64,000 bases of DNA from Paenibacillus harenae DSM 16969 (GCF_000422465.1 NZ_KE383844.1:371070-435069); one strand, 5' to 3'; shown: positions 51,708-60,586, numbered from the stretch's first letter. Translations and numbers: made by a program. The notes: generated by a model from the sequence alone, not told the origin.

Positions 51708-52211
51708 TCATGCCAAACAACGCCTTATACTCGTTATGACTCCCGCATGAAATGCTTCATGGCTTAGTTGAAATAGTATGATCTCTCCGATAGTGTTCAT
51801 ATGGAAAAACGGTTCAATTAGTCTTTCTTCCAATCTTCCTCGTATTGCGTCTATGACGTCATCTTGTTGTTTATATAAGCTATGTCGAAGTTCAATCAGC
51901 AAGGGAGGAGTTTCAACCCAAAATGATGGCATACTGCCTGAAGGAAACATGGAGTGATACCGAGGGGGTAAATGCCTTTCCTTCTGAAGATTGGCAAACA
52001 CTGCATGATCCCATCCAACCAAGATGTGCCCGATATTCCACCTTATATTATTCGAGAAACCCTCAGGAATACCATCAAGAAGACGATCGTCCAGAGACTC
52101 TACTAATTCAATCGTCCATCTTCTCCACATTCTGAATTGTTCAAAAACCTGTTCTTCGCTCATTAATTCAGCCGCCTTATCCGAAATAATTCGAACTACG
52201 TCAACGCCCAT
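51708..52211 (-). CDS. DinB family protein
   Basis: A 167-residue four-helix-bundle protein. The putative metal ligands are His in IRWNIGHILVGWDHAV and the C-terminal HEAFHAGVI, as in DinB_2/bacillithiol-transferase-like proteins. Such enzymes add thiols to small molecules or have unknown stress functions. The N-terminus has an extra 20 residues. AAAGG overlaps the assigned ATG 52211, so the exact start is uncertain. The intron remnant and the repeated element follow its stop. Confidence 0.75.
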   Translation of the reverse strand: MGVDVVRIISDKAAELMSEEQVFEQFRMWRRWTIELVESLDDRLLDGIPEGFSNNIRWNIGHILVGWDHAVFANLQKERHLPPRYHSMFPSGSMPSFWVETPPLLIELRHSLYKQQDDVIDAIRGRLEERLIEPFFHMNTIGEIILFQLSHEAFHAGVITSIRRCLA

Positions 52212-52237
52212 TCCTTTCTAATCATTCGGCAGGCTTC

Positions 52238-52314
52238 TGCTACTATCCTGCCGTTCGTAACGAAGGGCTGGCATGCGCAGCCCTTCGGCATTGCTATCGT
52301 AGACGTTAGTTCAA
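52238..52314 (-). repeat. TTGAACTAACG hairpin element, complete copy A
   Basis: On the minus strand, TTGAACTAACG, then TACGATAGC, then a hairpin GAAGGGCTGC/GCAGCCCTTC, then AGGATAGTAGC. Its TTGAACTAA supplies the last two codons and the stop of the MFS gene. A further CGGCAGG/CCTGCCG stem overlaps its end. It is the same element as at 61055-61132. Confidence 0.6.
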
Positions 52315-53598
52315 AGAGATACTGTCTTTATGTTTACTCCGGGACCATACCACAACCGGAATGAGTAAAAGTGCGAGACCGCCTCCAACAAGAGACAGCG
52401 TTGCGTAACTGGAATTAGCTACAACCATGCCGGAAAATGCTCCGCCCGATGCCCCGGCCAGCGCCATTAACACATCAATGGTTCCTTGAGTTTTTGCACG
52501 AGTTGCAGGATCTGTGGCATCCACGATAATGGCTGTCCCACTGATCAAGCCAAAGTTCCAGCCAAGTCCCAACAATGCAAGAGCGATTATAAGTACCAGC
52601 ATAGAATCTGCAGGCGCTGCAGCAGCGACGATACCAGCAGTCAGCAGAACACCTCCCGAAGCTATTGACATGGCTTGGCGACCGATTTTATCAACTAGAA
52701 CGCCTGTAATGAGGGAAGGAAAATACATCGCGCCGACATGGATGCCAATCACTAATCCTACATCTCCCAAACTATGCCCGTGATGCTTCATGTGTATTGG
52801 CGTCATTGTCATAATTGCAACCATCACAATTTGAGTTAAGATCATTACGGTTGCACCTATAATTAAGCCTCTGGTGTTCATTTTATCTGAGCTCATCGTT
52901 TGCGAATCTGCTGGTTGGCTTGCTTTAGTTATAGCTTTCGAGACAACGAATGGGTCAGGCCGGAGAAAAATAAAAAATACCATTCCTGCAAGGATGAAAG
53001 CCACTGCAGCTAAAATAAAAGGACCCGCAAGAGCCGGGACACCGATTGATATTGCAAATTGGCCCGTAACATCTACCAAGTTAGGACCCGCAACCGCACC
53101 GACGGTAGTCGAAACCATTGCTATACTTATCGCTTTTGCCCGTTGGGTTGGCTTAGCTAAATCAGTTCCTGCATAACGTGCTTGCAGGTTTGTAGCGGTG
53201 CCTGCACCGTAAACAAGCAGCGATGCAAACAGAAGGACGATACTATGGCTTACTGCAGCCCAAATTACCCCAATAGCACCGATGCCACCTGCCAAGAACC
53301 CAACGGCAAGCCCTAATCTCCGCCCGTAACGTTGCGAAATACGTCCAACAAGCAAAGCGGCCGCAGCAGAACCAAGGGTGAACAAGGCGGCGGGAACACC
53401 TGCATAACTTTCCTTTCCCAGCATATCTTGTGCAAGGAGTGCGCCGACCGTTACGCCTGCTGCAAGCCCCGCACCGCCGAAAATTTGTGATATGACCACA
53501 ATCAGCAAGGAACGCTTATACAGCTTTTGCCGCATATCAAGGGAATCGACGTAACCTCGCAAATGGCTGTCTTTTATACTACGGGATTCATGCGTCAT
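52306..53598 (-). CDS. MFS transporter
   Basis: A 430-residue protein with twelve membrane segments. The motif A loop is VGRISQRYGRRLGLAVG, with the second-half copy TGVLVDKIGRQAMSIASG. Motif C-like glycines occur in YGAGTATNLQARY. The ATG follows AAAGGTGG. It lies 31 bp downstream of the ArsR-rhodanese regulator gene on the same strand, so it is probably controlled by it. The substrate may be a thiol-reactive or metalloid compound given the regulator type, which is inference. The last codons belong to a repeated element. Confidence 0.85.
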   Translation of the reverse strand: MTHESRSIKDSHLRGYVDSLDMRQKLYKRSLLIVVISQIFGGAGLAAGVTVGALLAQDMLGKESYAGVPAALFTLGSAAAALLVGRISQRYGRRLGLAVGFLAGGIGAIGVIWAAVSHSIVLLFASLLVYGAGTATNLQARYAGTDLAKPTQRAKAISIAMVSTTVGAVAGPNLVDVTGQFAISIGVPALAGPFILAAVAFILAGMVFFIFLRPDPFVVSKAITKASQPADSQTMSSDKMNTRGLIIGATVMILTQIVMVAIMTMTPIHMKHHGHSLGDVGLVIGIHVGAMYFPSLITGVLVDKIGRQAMSIASGGVLLTAGIVAAAAPADSMLVLIIALALLGLGWNFGLISGTAIIVDATDPATRAKTQGTIDVLMALAGASGGAFSGMVVANSSYATLSLVGGGLALLLIPVVVWSRSKHKDSISLN

Positions 53599-53628
53599 CG
53601 CTTAGTACCACCTTTCTCAAACTTCATA

Positions 53629-54312
53629 CTAAAGAATCTCCTTGGGTGAAATATTGGAATGCTCTACGTAACGCTTCCATTCGTGTACACCCTCTTCTAT
53701 ACGTGACGCTTTTATGCCTATGCTTTTTAAAATTTCAACCGCTCGAGCAGACATTAGACAATAAGGGCCTCGGCAATACGCCACAATTTCCTTATTAACC
53801 GGTAAAGTCGCAAGATGTTTCTCCAGTTGTTCAATAGGAATCGATATTGCACCTGGAATATGGCCCATTATATATTCATCCTCTGGCCGAACGTCTAACA
53901 ATAAAACTTCTCCTTTTTCCATCAGTACCATAAGCTCCTCTAAAGCTATCGGTTCCATACTTGCGTGATGTTGCAAAATTTCAGTCTTTAATCGCTGAAC
54001 CTCCACTAACTGCTTTTCGCTAAGTCGATGTAAGGACACCATAAAATCAGCGACAGATCGTTCAGCGATTTCATAAATCACATAGTTACCCTTCTTGTTG
54101 AATCGAACCAATCTTGATTCATGCAGCGTTTGCAAGTGCTGCGATACATTTGCAACACTCATTCCGGTAATCTTGGAAAGTTGATCTACAGATTTGGGGC
54201 CTTGAGCAAGCAAGTCGATCAGTTCCAACCGTTTCGGACTAGATAGGCACTTACCAATGCGGGCAAACTCCTGATAAAGTTGATCTTTCCATATTCGCTC
54301 TAAGTTCGTCAC
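53629..54312 (-). CDS. ArsR-family HTH plus rhodanese domain regulator
   Basis: 227 residues from GTG 54312, behind GAGGTGAG. The ArsR winged helix (residues 10-95) reads KCLSSPKRLELIDLLAQGPK and SVDQLSKITGMSVANVSQHL. The rhodanese domain (about 125-215) reads VLLLDVRPEDEYIMGHIPGA with the active-site loop VAYCRGPYC, whose first Cys is the persulfide-carrying residue. Such fusions sense sulfane sulfur, metalloids or electrophiles through cysteine chemistry. A clear inverted repeat (54327-54348) just upstream suggests autoregulation. It forms a unit with the MFS gene. Confidence 0.88.
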   Translation of the reverse strand: MTNLERIWKDQLYQEFARIGKCLSSPKRLELIDLLAQGPKSVDQLSKITGMSVANVSQHLQTLHESRLVRFNKKGNYVIYEIAERSVADFMVSLHRLSEKQLVEVQRLKTEILQHHASMEPIALEELMVLMEKGEVLLLDVRPEDEYIMGHIPGAISIPIEQLEKHLATLPVNKEIVAYCRGPYCLMSARAVEILKSIGIKASRIEEGVHEWKRYVEHSNISPKEIL

Positions 54313-54326
54313 AAACTCACCTCAAC

Positions 54327-54348
54327 TATTCAATTGTTTTATTGAATA
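54327..54348. promoter_or_regulatory. probable operator of the ArsR-rhodanese regulator
   Basis: Perfect 8-bp arms TATTCAAT and ATTGAATA are separated by 6 bp, starting 15 bp upstream of the regulator start. Size and placement fit ArsR/SmtB operators. Confidence 0.6.
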
Positions 54349-54438
54349 TTTCTCATATTAAAGCTGCTACTCTTTAATGTCAAGATTTTCCTTCATGTTC
54401 AGTTACTAATGATTTACAAATGAAGCTATCCTATGATA

Positions 54439-54460
54439 CTATTGATAAAATTTTCAATAG
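54439..54460. promoter_or_regulatory. inverted repeat before the HAD phosphatase gene
   Basis: Arms CTATTGA and TCAATAG flank 8 bp and end in the AGGAGG of the HAD gene. Half-sites resemble those of the ArsR operator in inverted order. It could link the divergent gene to the regulator or simply block its ribosome site. Confidence 0.35.
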
Positions 54461-54468
54461 GAGGCGTC

Positions 54469-55293
54469 GTGAACAATATACTAGCTGTTGTTTTGGATTT
54501 AGACGGAACGTTGTTAAATACCCATCGTGAGGTTTCCCGGCGAAACCTTCACGCTGTATTGGACTGTCACAACAACGGGATTCAAATCATTATTGCTACA
54601 GCAAGGCCTTCACGGTCGGTTCGGATGCTGCTGCCGGAAGCACTTCTGCAATTAGGCTGCATGATTTACTACAATGGCGCCCATACCGTGGACACTTCAT
54701 GTCAAACGGAGGATCATGTGCTGATTGACCATGAAACTGTCTCCGATCTTTATGACGCCATTACCGCCCGAAGTGGTGAGCATCTAGTTTGCTTTGAAGC
54801 GCAGGACGCCATGTTTAGTAATCGTTCCTTGGCTTCGGAGCATTTTGATATTCTCGGCATGCCTTCAGACGCTCCGGTTCCTACGGTACTGTCCAGAGAA
54901 GAAATTAACCAGCTATGTCCTTCAAAGCTGCTGTTTCCCAATGTGCAAAATATTTACATGGAGTTGAAAAGCAGCTTCTCGCACCGGGTTAAGTTAATTC
55001 TAACAGATGGAGGCAGGCTGGTTCAGATTATGAATTCTTCCGTATCCAAGGCGGGTGCATTGGGACAAGTTTTGAGCCGAAGAGGACTTACTCCGGATCA
55101 GGTGATGGTTTTCGGGGATGATTACAATGACATGGAGCTGTTTGATCTTTGCGGGTATCCGGTGGCAATGGGGAACGCTATTAAAGAACTGAAGTTTAAA
55201 GCCGCCCGAATAACGGAGACAAATGACGATGACGGCGTAGCGGTTACACTTGAAGCGTTACTGCAATCCCGTCGTATACATCAGGATTCTTAA
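54469..55293 (+). CDS. HAD superfamily hydrolase, Cof type
   Basis: About 274 residues from GTG 54469, preceded by AGGAGG with short spacing; ATG 54433 is possible but lacks a ribosome site. Motif I is VVLDLDGTLLNTHREV, motif II is IIIATARPSRS, and the late motifs are SKAGALGQVLSRRGL (Lys) and VMVFGDDYNDMELF with the metal-binding Asp pair. The C2 cap domain lies between motifs II and III. It dephosphorylates sugar phosphates, FMN, PLP or similar; the specific substrate is unknown. It is divergent from the ArsR-rhodanese gene. Confidence 0.85.
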   Translation: MNNILAVVLDLDGTLLNTHREVSRRNLHAVLDCHNNGIQIIIATARPSRSVRMLLPEALLQLGCMIYYNGAHTVDTSCQTEDHVLIDHETVSDLYDAITARSGEHLVCFEAQDAMFSNRSLASEHFDILGMPSDAPVPTVLSREEINQLCPSKLLFPNVQNIYMELKSSFSHRVKLILTDGGRLVQIMNSSVSKAGALGQVLSRRGLTPDQVMVFGDDYNDMELFDLCGYPVAMGNAIKELKFKAARITETNDDDGVAVTLEALLQSRRIHQDS

Positions 55294-55307
55294 GCACTTA
55301 AATCAGA

Positions 55308-55418
55308 TTAGTTATCAAGAGCAATCTGTGGAACTTCTTCCGGGGGAACCAAAGAATCCGCCCTTGAAAATTCATTTGGATCTGATAAGATTTCATCGAA
55401 TCTAATCCATTTATCCAT
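55308..55418 (-). CDS. candidate 36-residue small protein
   Basis: From ATG 55418, behind AAGGGAG (about 9 bp away), the minus strand encodes MDKWIRFDEILSDPNEF followed by SRADSLVPPEEVPQIALDN and TAA. It is acidic, with no signal or membrane segment. It occupies the gap between the HAD and aldo/keto reductase genes and converges on the HAD stop. It has good codon content but no recognised relative, and it could be the tail of a lost gene. Confidence 0.35.
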   Translation of the reverse strand: MDKWIRFDEILSDPNEFSRADSLVPPEEVPQIALDN

Positions 55419-55453
55419 ACCAAACTTTCTCCCTTAGCATTAAAAGCAAGCGT

Positions 55454-55493
55454 CAAACAGCCCTTATCATGCAGACATGATGAGGGCTGTTTG
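55454..55493. terminator. long hairpin, probable bidirectional terminator
   Basis: CAAACAGCCCTTATCATG and CATGATGAGGGCTGTTTG form a nearly perfect 18-bp stem with a 4-nt loop. T-richness is weak on both sides. It lies downstream of the aldo/keto reductase gene on the minus strand. Confidence 0.55.
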
Positions 55494-55557
55494 AATGGCG
55501 GCAACTTTGTGTCGATTTTCTCGCTAACTGGGTACTTTACTTATTGTGAGAGCAGTA

Positions 55558-56571
55558 TTATATCCGGTCCCGGAATTCCTCCTGCGCAGCCAGCAGCTGC
55601 CCGATCTGCCGCATCTCGGCAACCGTTAAAGGCCCGAATGACATCGCCTTCGCGTTCTCAGTGACATGCTTTACGGTTCGGAAGCCCGGGATGGGAATCG
55701 TTACATCGCTTCTAGCCCATAGCCAGGCAAGGGCCCCCTGGGTCAGAGACCGTCCGCCTGAGGTCAACACTTCCCGGATAGCCCGCAATTGGTCCGTCAT
55801 CTCCTGCGAAGGAACCCCGTCTTTAAAATACGTTAGCCACTCCAAGTCGCCGCGACGCCGGATATCCTTCGGATCGTGCACGTGTACCACTTCCGAATAT
55901 TTCCCTGTCAACAGCCCCATCGCGAGCGGCCCGCGGTTAATGCTCGCTAATCGGTTGCGTTCACAAACATCCAGCATTGCGGCATTATCGAGAAAGACGT
56001 TCAGATTATGCTGGATCGCCACGCAATGCTTGCTCAGAGCGAAATGCTCGGCTCGGTCAGTCATATCGGTGGACCAGCCGAAGAAGCGAATTTTACCCTC
56101 GGTTACTAATTCCTCAAGCGCATCCATAACCTCCTGAGCCAGATGCTCCGGATAATCGCCCAAATGAAATTGATAGAGATCGATATAATCGGTACCAAGC
56201 CTGCGCAGCGAAGCTTCGCAAGCAGACTTGATGTAGGTACGGCTCGCATTATATCCTGCCGCCATTTTGGTTTCTTCGTTGGTGACGTACCCGAACTTCG
56301 TCGCCAGAACCGCCTTATCACGCCGCCCCTGCAGCGCTTGTCCAATCACTCTCTCACTGTGTCCGGCACCGTAATTATCGGCGGTATCGATCAAATTAAT
56401 GCCGTTATCGAGTGCGCAGTGGATAGCGGCAATGGATTCCCTGTCGTCGGTCTCGCCCCATCCGAACGGCTTGCCCGTTTCCTCGTCGTACCACGGCCCG
56501 CCGATCGCCCAGCATCCGATTCCGAGCGCACTGACTTCGATCCCCGATCTTCCCAATTTTCGTTTGATCAT
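55558..56571 (-). CDS. aldo/keto reductase
   Basis: 337 residues from ATG 56571, behind GGAGATGAAGGA; the longer frame upstream runs antisense through the divergent promoter. The (beta/alpha)8 NADPH-dependent reductase motifs are LGRSGIEVSALGIGCWAIGG, NLIDTADNYGAGHSERVIG (catalytic Asp and Tyr), LATKFGYV (Lys) and YQFHLGDY (His in place). The C-terminal IPIPGFRTVKHVTENAKAM binds cofactor. It belongs to the AKR11/YhdN-like group of general aldehyde reductases. It is divergent from a MocR regulator, which probably controls it. Confidence 0.88.
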   Translation of the reverse strand: MIKRKLGRSGIEVSALGIGCWAIGGPWYDEETGKPFGWGETDDRESIAAIHCALDNGINLIDTADNYGAGHSERVIGQALQGRRDKAVLATKFGYVTNEETKMAAGYNASRTYIKSACEASLRRLGTDYIDLYQFHLGDYPEHLAQEVMDALEELVTEGKIRFFGWSTDMTDRAEHFALSKHCVAIQHNLNVFLDNAAMLDVCERNRLASINRGPLAMGLLTGKYSEVVHVHDPKDIRRRGDLEWLTYFKDGVPSQEMTDQLRAIREVLTSGGRSLTQGALAWLWARSDVTIPIPGFRTVKHVTENAKAMSFGPLTVAEMRQIGQLLAAQEEFRDRI

Positions 56572-56633
56572 TCCTTCATCTCCTTTGAATTTGATTTCAT
56601 GTTCAGTATAATGAAGGAGATTGGATATCATAA

Positions 56634-56665
56634 GAGCCAAAAATGAACCAATATTAAGAACCAAT
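56634..56665. promoter_or_regulatory. direct repeats, probable MocR binding sites
   Basis: GAACCAAT occurs twice (56645-56652 and 56658-56665), 13 bp apart, preceded by a related GAGCCAA (56634-56640). Direct repeats in the divergent region are the usual operator layout of MocR/GabR-type regulators. They lie 19 bp upstream of the MocR start and about 65-95 bp from the reductase start. Confidence 0.5.
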
Positions 56666-56683
56666 TCGAAGGAGAGACATCGA

Positions 56684-58105
56684 TTGTTCGGATTTAGTCC
56701 AGTAGAAGGCGCAGGTTCCGTCACGAAGCAGTTATGCGGCTATTTGCGCGAAAAAATCGAGAGCGGAACGCTCTCCCCCGGCCTTCAGCTGCCGCCGACG
56801 CGCAGAGCCGCCCAAGAGCTTGGCATAGCGCGGAACATCGTGATTGAGGTCTATGAGCAATTGACTGCCGAAGGATATATGACGTCGAAAGCCGGTTCCG
56901 GAACGTATATCGCCAGAGGCATCGAAGTCCGGTCTCAAGCGACGAGCTATTCCCCGTCTTTGCTAGTGTCGGCGTCCCCCGTTATCCCTGTTGCGCACAA
57001 CACGAAGCTGATAGATTTTGACGCGGGAACACCCGATCTGTCTCGGTTTCCGCGCAGGCTCTGGAGCAAATACGTGAGAGAAATCACAGATTCGGAGCCT
57101 GCGAACGTATTTACTTACGGCGATGTTCAAGGAACGCCGGCACTTCGGGAAGCAATCGCCGATTATTTGCACCGGGTGAAGGGCATTCGCTGCAGCACCG
57201 ATCAAATCGTGATTACGTCGGGCATCTCCGAAGGCTTCTTGTTGCTGGCCTCCGCCTTCTCGGACCGATTCCGCACCGTATATGTAGAAGAACCGACGAT
57301 CGGGTTTGTCGCCGATATTTTTCGGAAAATCAAGTATGACATTAACCCGATCGAGGTCGATCATCAAGGGATGAATATAAGCCGAATCGAGCGGTCTGCA
57401 CCTAGCGGATTGATCGTCCTGACGCCCTCTCACCAATACCCGACGGGCAGCATTCTCTCTATTCAGCGGAGGCAGCAGGCCGTCACGCTGGCCGAAACAG
57501 CCGGGCATTATATCATAGAAGACGACTATAATAGCGAGTTCCGCCATAAAGGAGGACCGGTTCCACCCCTGCAGCTCCTTGCTCCATCGCGAGTGATTTA
57601 TGCAGGCACGTTTAGCAAAACGTTGTCGCCTGCGCTGCGGATCGGCTTCCTCATCGTTCCTCAGAACCTAATCGAGCTTGTCGTTCGGACGAAGACGGAA
57701 TTGAACCTGACGACTTCCGGTATCACGCAGTCGGCTCTCGCACGCTTCATTATGGAAGGCCACTTCAACAGGCATATCCACAAGATGAGGGCTATCTACA
57801 AGCGAAAGCGCCTCTTCCTGGCAGATCAATGCCGCCGCATATTTGGCGAATGTGTTGAAGTTGTCGGGGACGAAGCCGGCATGCACGTCCAGCTTGCCTT
57901 TCGGCAAGACCTGTACGGACCGATCGATTGGCACGGGCTCGAAGTGTTCGGCGTCCGCCTCTACGCCTTCGACGACTATGCGATGTTGAAAGGACACCAC
58001 CCCGGCAAGGTGGTACTAGGCTACGGGAATCTGACGGAGGAAGAGATTTCCGAGGGGCTGCGGAGAATCCGGCAATATACCGAAGCTTGGAAGCGCGGTT
58101 ATTGA
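56684..58105 (+). CDS. MocR/GabR-type regulator (GntR HTH plus aminotransferase domain)
   Basis: 473 residues from TTG 56684, chosen because AAGGAGAG is 7 bp upstream and the product then begins at the HTH. The GntR winged helix (residues 8-75) reads TKQLCGYLREKIESGTLSPG, LPPTRRAAQELGIARNIVIE and YMTSKAGSGTYI. A fold-type I aminotransferase domain follows: YGDVQGTPALREAIADYL, VLTPSHQYPTGSILS, YIIEDDYNSEFR and the PLP lysine in YAGTFSKTLSPALRIGF. It senses PLP or an amino compound. It is divergent from the aldo/keto reductase gene. Confidence 0.88.
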   Translation: MFGFSPVEGAGSVTKQLCGYLREKIESGTLSPGLQLPPTRRAAQELGIARNIVIEVYEQLTAEGYMTSKAGSGTYIARGIEVRSQATSYSPSLLVSASPVIPVAHNTKLIDFDAGTPDLSRFPRRLWSKYVREITDSEPANVFTYGDVQGTPALREAIADYLHRVKGIRCSTDQIVITSGISEGFLLLASAFSDRFRTVYVEEPTIGFVADIFRKIKYDINPIEVDHQGMNISRIERSAPSGLIVLTPSHQYPTGSILSIQRRQQAVTLAETAGHYIIEDDYNSEFRHKGGPVPPLQLLAPSRVIYAGTFSKTLSPALRIGFLIVPQNLIELVVRTKTELNLTTSGITQSALARFIMEGHFNRHIHKMRAIYKRKRLFLADQCRRIFGECVEVVGDEAGMHVQLAFRQDLYGPIDWHGLEVFGVRLYAFDDYAMLKGHHPGKVVLGYGNLTEEEISEGLRRIRQYTEAWKRGY

Positions 58106-58114
58106 CTTTCCTTT

Positions 58115-58378
58115 TCAAAAGATGAATTCATTCAAAATAGAGTAAAAAGCTTTTGCTGCTTCAGCAAAAGCCCTTTCTATATATTCGTCCGATCCCGATG
58201 TGATGGACTTTGCCGTGTACGCCGACTGCGGGAACTTCTCGTCGGCGAGCAAATCGTCGCGCTCCTTCACATGGCCGTCGCGCTGACTGTTGCCCGAATC
58301 AAGCGCCGTCATATCGACGACTCCTTCGCCAACCATTGCCGCCGCGTCGTTCAAATCAACCGTCCACGAGCCCGTCAA
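58115..58378 (-). pseudogene. YceI-like domain fragment
   Basis: The minus strand encodes GSWTVDLNDAAAMVGEGVVD and ALDSGNSQRDGHVKERDDLL, then ADEKFPQSAYTAKS. This matches the middle of YceI-family lipocalin-like proteins (SxDTGNxxRDxHLKSxDFFDxxKYP). The N-terminal strands are missing at the junction with the histidine kinase relic, and the C-terminal part runs out of phase, ending at about 58116. It is a relic. Confidence 0.5.
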
Positions 58379-58380
58379 GC

Positions 58381-59207
58381 AAGGCTTCGGCCGCCTACGA
58401 GATCAGCCATGGGCGCTACGATGTCCAACTGCCGCAGAAGGTGAAGGAGCGGGAGCTTAACGAACTGATCGTATCGTTCAAAGAGATGGCCGGACGGTTG
58501 GAACAATTGGAGCATTCCCGTAATTATATGCTGGCAGGCTTGATGCATGAGCTGAAAACGCCCGTCACCTCGGTGAAAGGGCTCGTCCATGCGGTCAAGG
58601 AAAAAGTCGTGCAGAACGAGGATGCGGACGAATTCCTCAGGATCGCCCTGCAAGAGACCGGTCGGCTGGAGAGAATGGTTGCCGATCTGCTCGATTACAA
58701 CGCCTTGGCCGCCGGACTCGTTCAATTAAACCGTCAGAATCTGGATGCAGCCGCGCTGCTGACTGAAATCATCTATCAGTGGACGCTGCATCAGGACGAA
58801 GATATCCGCGAGCCCGAGCTCTTGCTGTCAAGACAGCCCATAGAGATTGAAGGCGACCGCTCCGCATTCAGCAAATTATCATTAATCTGCTCAACAACAT
58901 CGTACAGGCCAAACACCCGGACCGCCCGCTCCGCATCCGCATTGTACTCCGCGAATGGAAGGACGGCTGCGCCGAAATCGTTATCGCCGATAACGGCTCC
59001 GGCATTCCTTTGTCCGAGCAGGACTTGATCTTCGAACGTTTTTTCCGCGGGGAAAGCAAGAAGCAGATCATACGGGGTCTCGGTCTTGGCTCGACGTACA
59101 GCAGGCTAGCAGGCTGCTCGCGCAAGCCCAAGGCGGCGAGCTTATGTTGAAGGAAAGTACCGAAGAGGGCAGTTCATTCGTACTGACGCTGCTGCTTGTT
59201 GCAAAAT
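58381..59207 (+). pseudogene. sensor histidine kinase relic with two frameshifts
   Basis: It begins abruptly in a HAMP-like segment (YDVQLPQKVKERELNELIVS). The H-box LAGLMHELKTPVTSVKG and dimerisation helices are intact. A frameshift near 58870 separates this from INLLNNIVQAK (N box) and IADNGSGIPLSEQDLIFERFF (G1/F). A second frameshift near 59098 falls after GLGLGSTYSR (G2), and the C-terminus (LLAQAQGGELMLKE, ending TLLLVAK) follows in the next frame. The sensor and membrane part are missing and no response regulator is adjacent. It is not functional as a kinase in this form. Confidence 0.75.
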
Positions 59208-59239
59208 AATATTCTTATGATCCGGTTCACTGAGCTGTC

Positions 59240-59280
59240 TGAAACGGCAAGAAAAGAGTCCATCCGGAATTGGATGGACT
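59240..59280 (-). terminator. intrinsic terminator after the EamA gene
   Basis: AGTCCATCC and GGATGGACT form a 9-bp stem with a 6-nt loop. On the minus strand it is followed by CTTTTCTT. It lies about 85 bp past the EamA stop. Confidence 0.6.
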
Positions 59281-59360
59281 TGCCCTATTCTTTTCAATCC
59301 TGCCATAATGGGAAGAAGCTATAGTTGAGCTATAGTTACCCGATGAATGATGTTTTGTTC

Positions 59361-60212
59361 CTACCCCCATACTCCTACGATGATAACTCCCAGCGTAATT
59401 AAAATTGATGTAAGCAATCGTCTTGTACCATGTTTTTCTTGGAGAATAATTATTCCCATAATCGTACCAAATACTGTTCCTATTTCCCTCATAGGAGCGA
59501 GCTGAGCTACAGGTGCGAGCGATAAGGCAAATAAGAACAACAGATAACCAGCAGGTGCAATAATCCCGCCTAACAACATTATCTTCCAGTTTACTTTTAG
59601 TTCCTTTCGCATGCCTTTGGATTTAAAAGTTACCCATGAAAGAGCTAGTAAATTTCCTATATTTGTTGCTTCGTTTAAAACTACAGGTGAAACATAGTTC
59701 AATGCAACCTTATCAACAACAATGTAACTAGCTATGCATATCCCTACTGCCAACGCCAACACTGGCGCCTTTAATGTTGATGAATCAGAATCATTTCTTT
59801 TGAGTTTTATGTTGCTTAACAACACGATTCCTATGACAATACAGGTTACGCCTATCCATCCAAATGCAGTTAACTTTTCGTTAAGTAAAGTCACTCCTAA
59901 AAGTGGTACTAATAAAGGGCTGGTTCCTCTCATAATCGGATAAACCTGTGATAAGTCACCCACCGAATATGTAGCAGCGAGTAATCTAATATACATTCCG
60001 TGCAGGAGCATGGATGCAAGTATTGCCCAACAACCAGTTATAGTTAAGCTGTCATCCCATTCAACTATAGTCCACGGCAAAAACACAATAATTGCGACAA
60101 GTTGACAAAACCAAAGAAAAATATTTTTGTTTATGCTTCTTTTAGTATAAAGGTTCCATATTGAATGCAGGCAACCAGAACCGAGTACGAGTATTACAGC
60201 TAAACTAAACAC
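59361..60212 (-). CDS. EamA/DMT family transporter
   Basis: A 283-residue membrane protein with about ten hydrophobic segments in two EamA repeats. The first begins LVLGSGCLHSIWNLYTKRSI and includes YPIMRGTSPLLVPLLGVTLLNEKL. The second ends MREIGTVFGTIMGIIILQEKHG. This resembles the YdcZ/phosphonate-utilisation-associated small DMT proteins more than the exporter at 8082. The assigned GTG 60212 has no ribosome site; GGAGGG lies 40 bp upstream before an ATT codon in frame, so the true start is uncertain. The upstream 60213-60568 has no supported gene beyond a 45-codon ORF overlapping this start (60200-60337). Confidence 0.75.
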   Translation of the reverse strand: MFSLAVILVLGSGCLHSIWNLYTKRSINKNIFLWFCQLVAIIVFLPWTIVEWDDSLTITGCWAILASMLLHGMYIRLLAATYSVGDLSQVYPIMRGTSPLLVPLLGVTLLNEKLTAFGWIGVTCIVIGIVLLSNIKLKRNDSDSSTLKAPVLALAVGICIASYIVVDKVALNYVSPVVLNEATNIGNLLALSWVTFKSKGMRKELKVNWKIMLLGGIIAPAGYLLFLFALSLAPVAQLAPMREIGTVFGTIMGIIILQEKHGTRRLLTSILITLGVIIVGVWG

Positions 60213-60586
60213 TGGATCTGATTCCCAAATAACTTCAGAATTTCCGCCAATACAAGTCCCTCCTTAGAACGATGGTTATATTTATCAACAATCTCAATTT
60301 CAAAAATATCACCCACATCCAGCACCGAAGTAGCCATCTCCAATATAGAAGAACTCTGCGCTTGGGAATACTAACGCTACCGTAGCAGTTGATCTCTACT
60401 GCACGCATACTCCACAAATATTGAACGAAGCAGGTTCCATTTTTCAACCCTTCAAATATGAAAAAAATACCTCTTTTTATAGGGGGGCCGATTGTTATAC
60501 TGTAGCTATCCGATTTCGGGAGGGAAGAGCTAGAGCTTGATACCTATTTCTGCAGGCGGTCCACCGGGTTGTTGAAGGAGTTCAAA

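Noticed and set aside
60200..60337. 45-codon ORF overlapping the EamA start
   Set aside because: The start has only GGAG directly against the ATG and no family is recognisable. It is kept only as a note under the EamA gene.
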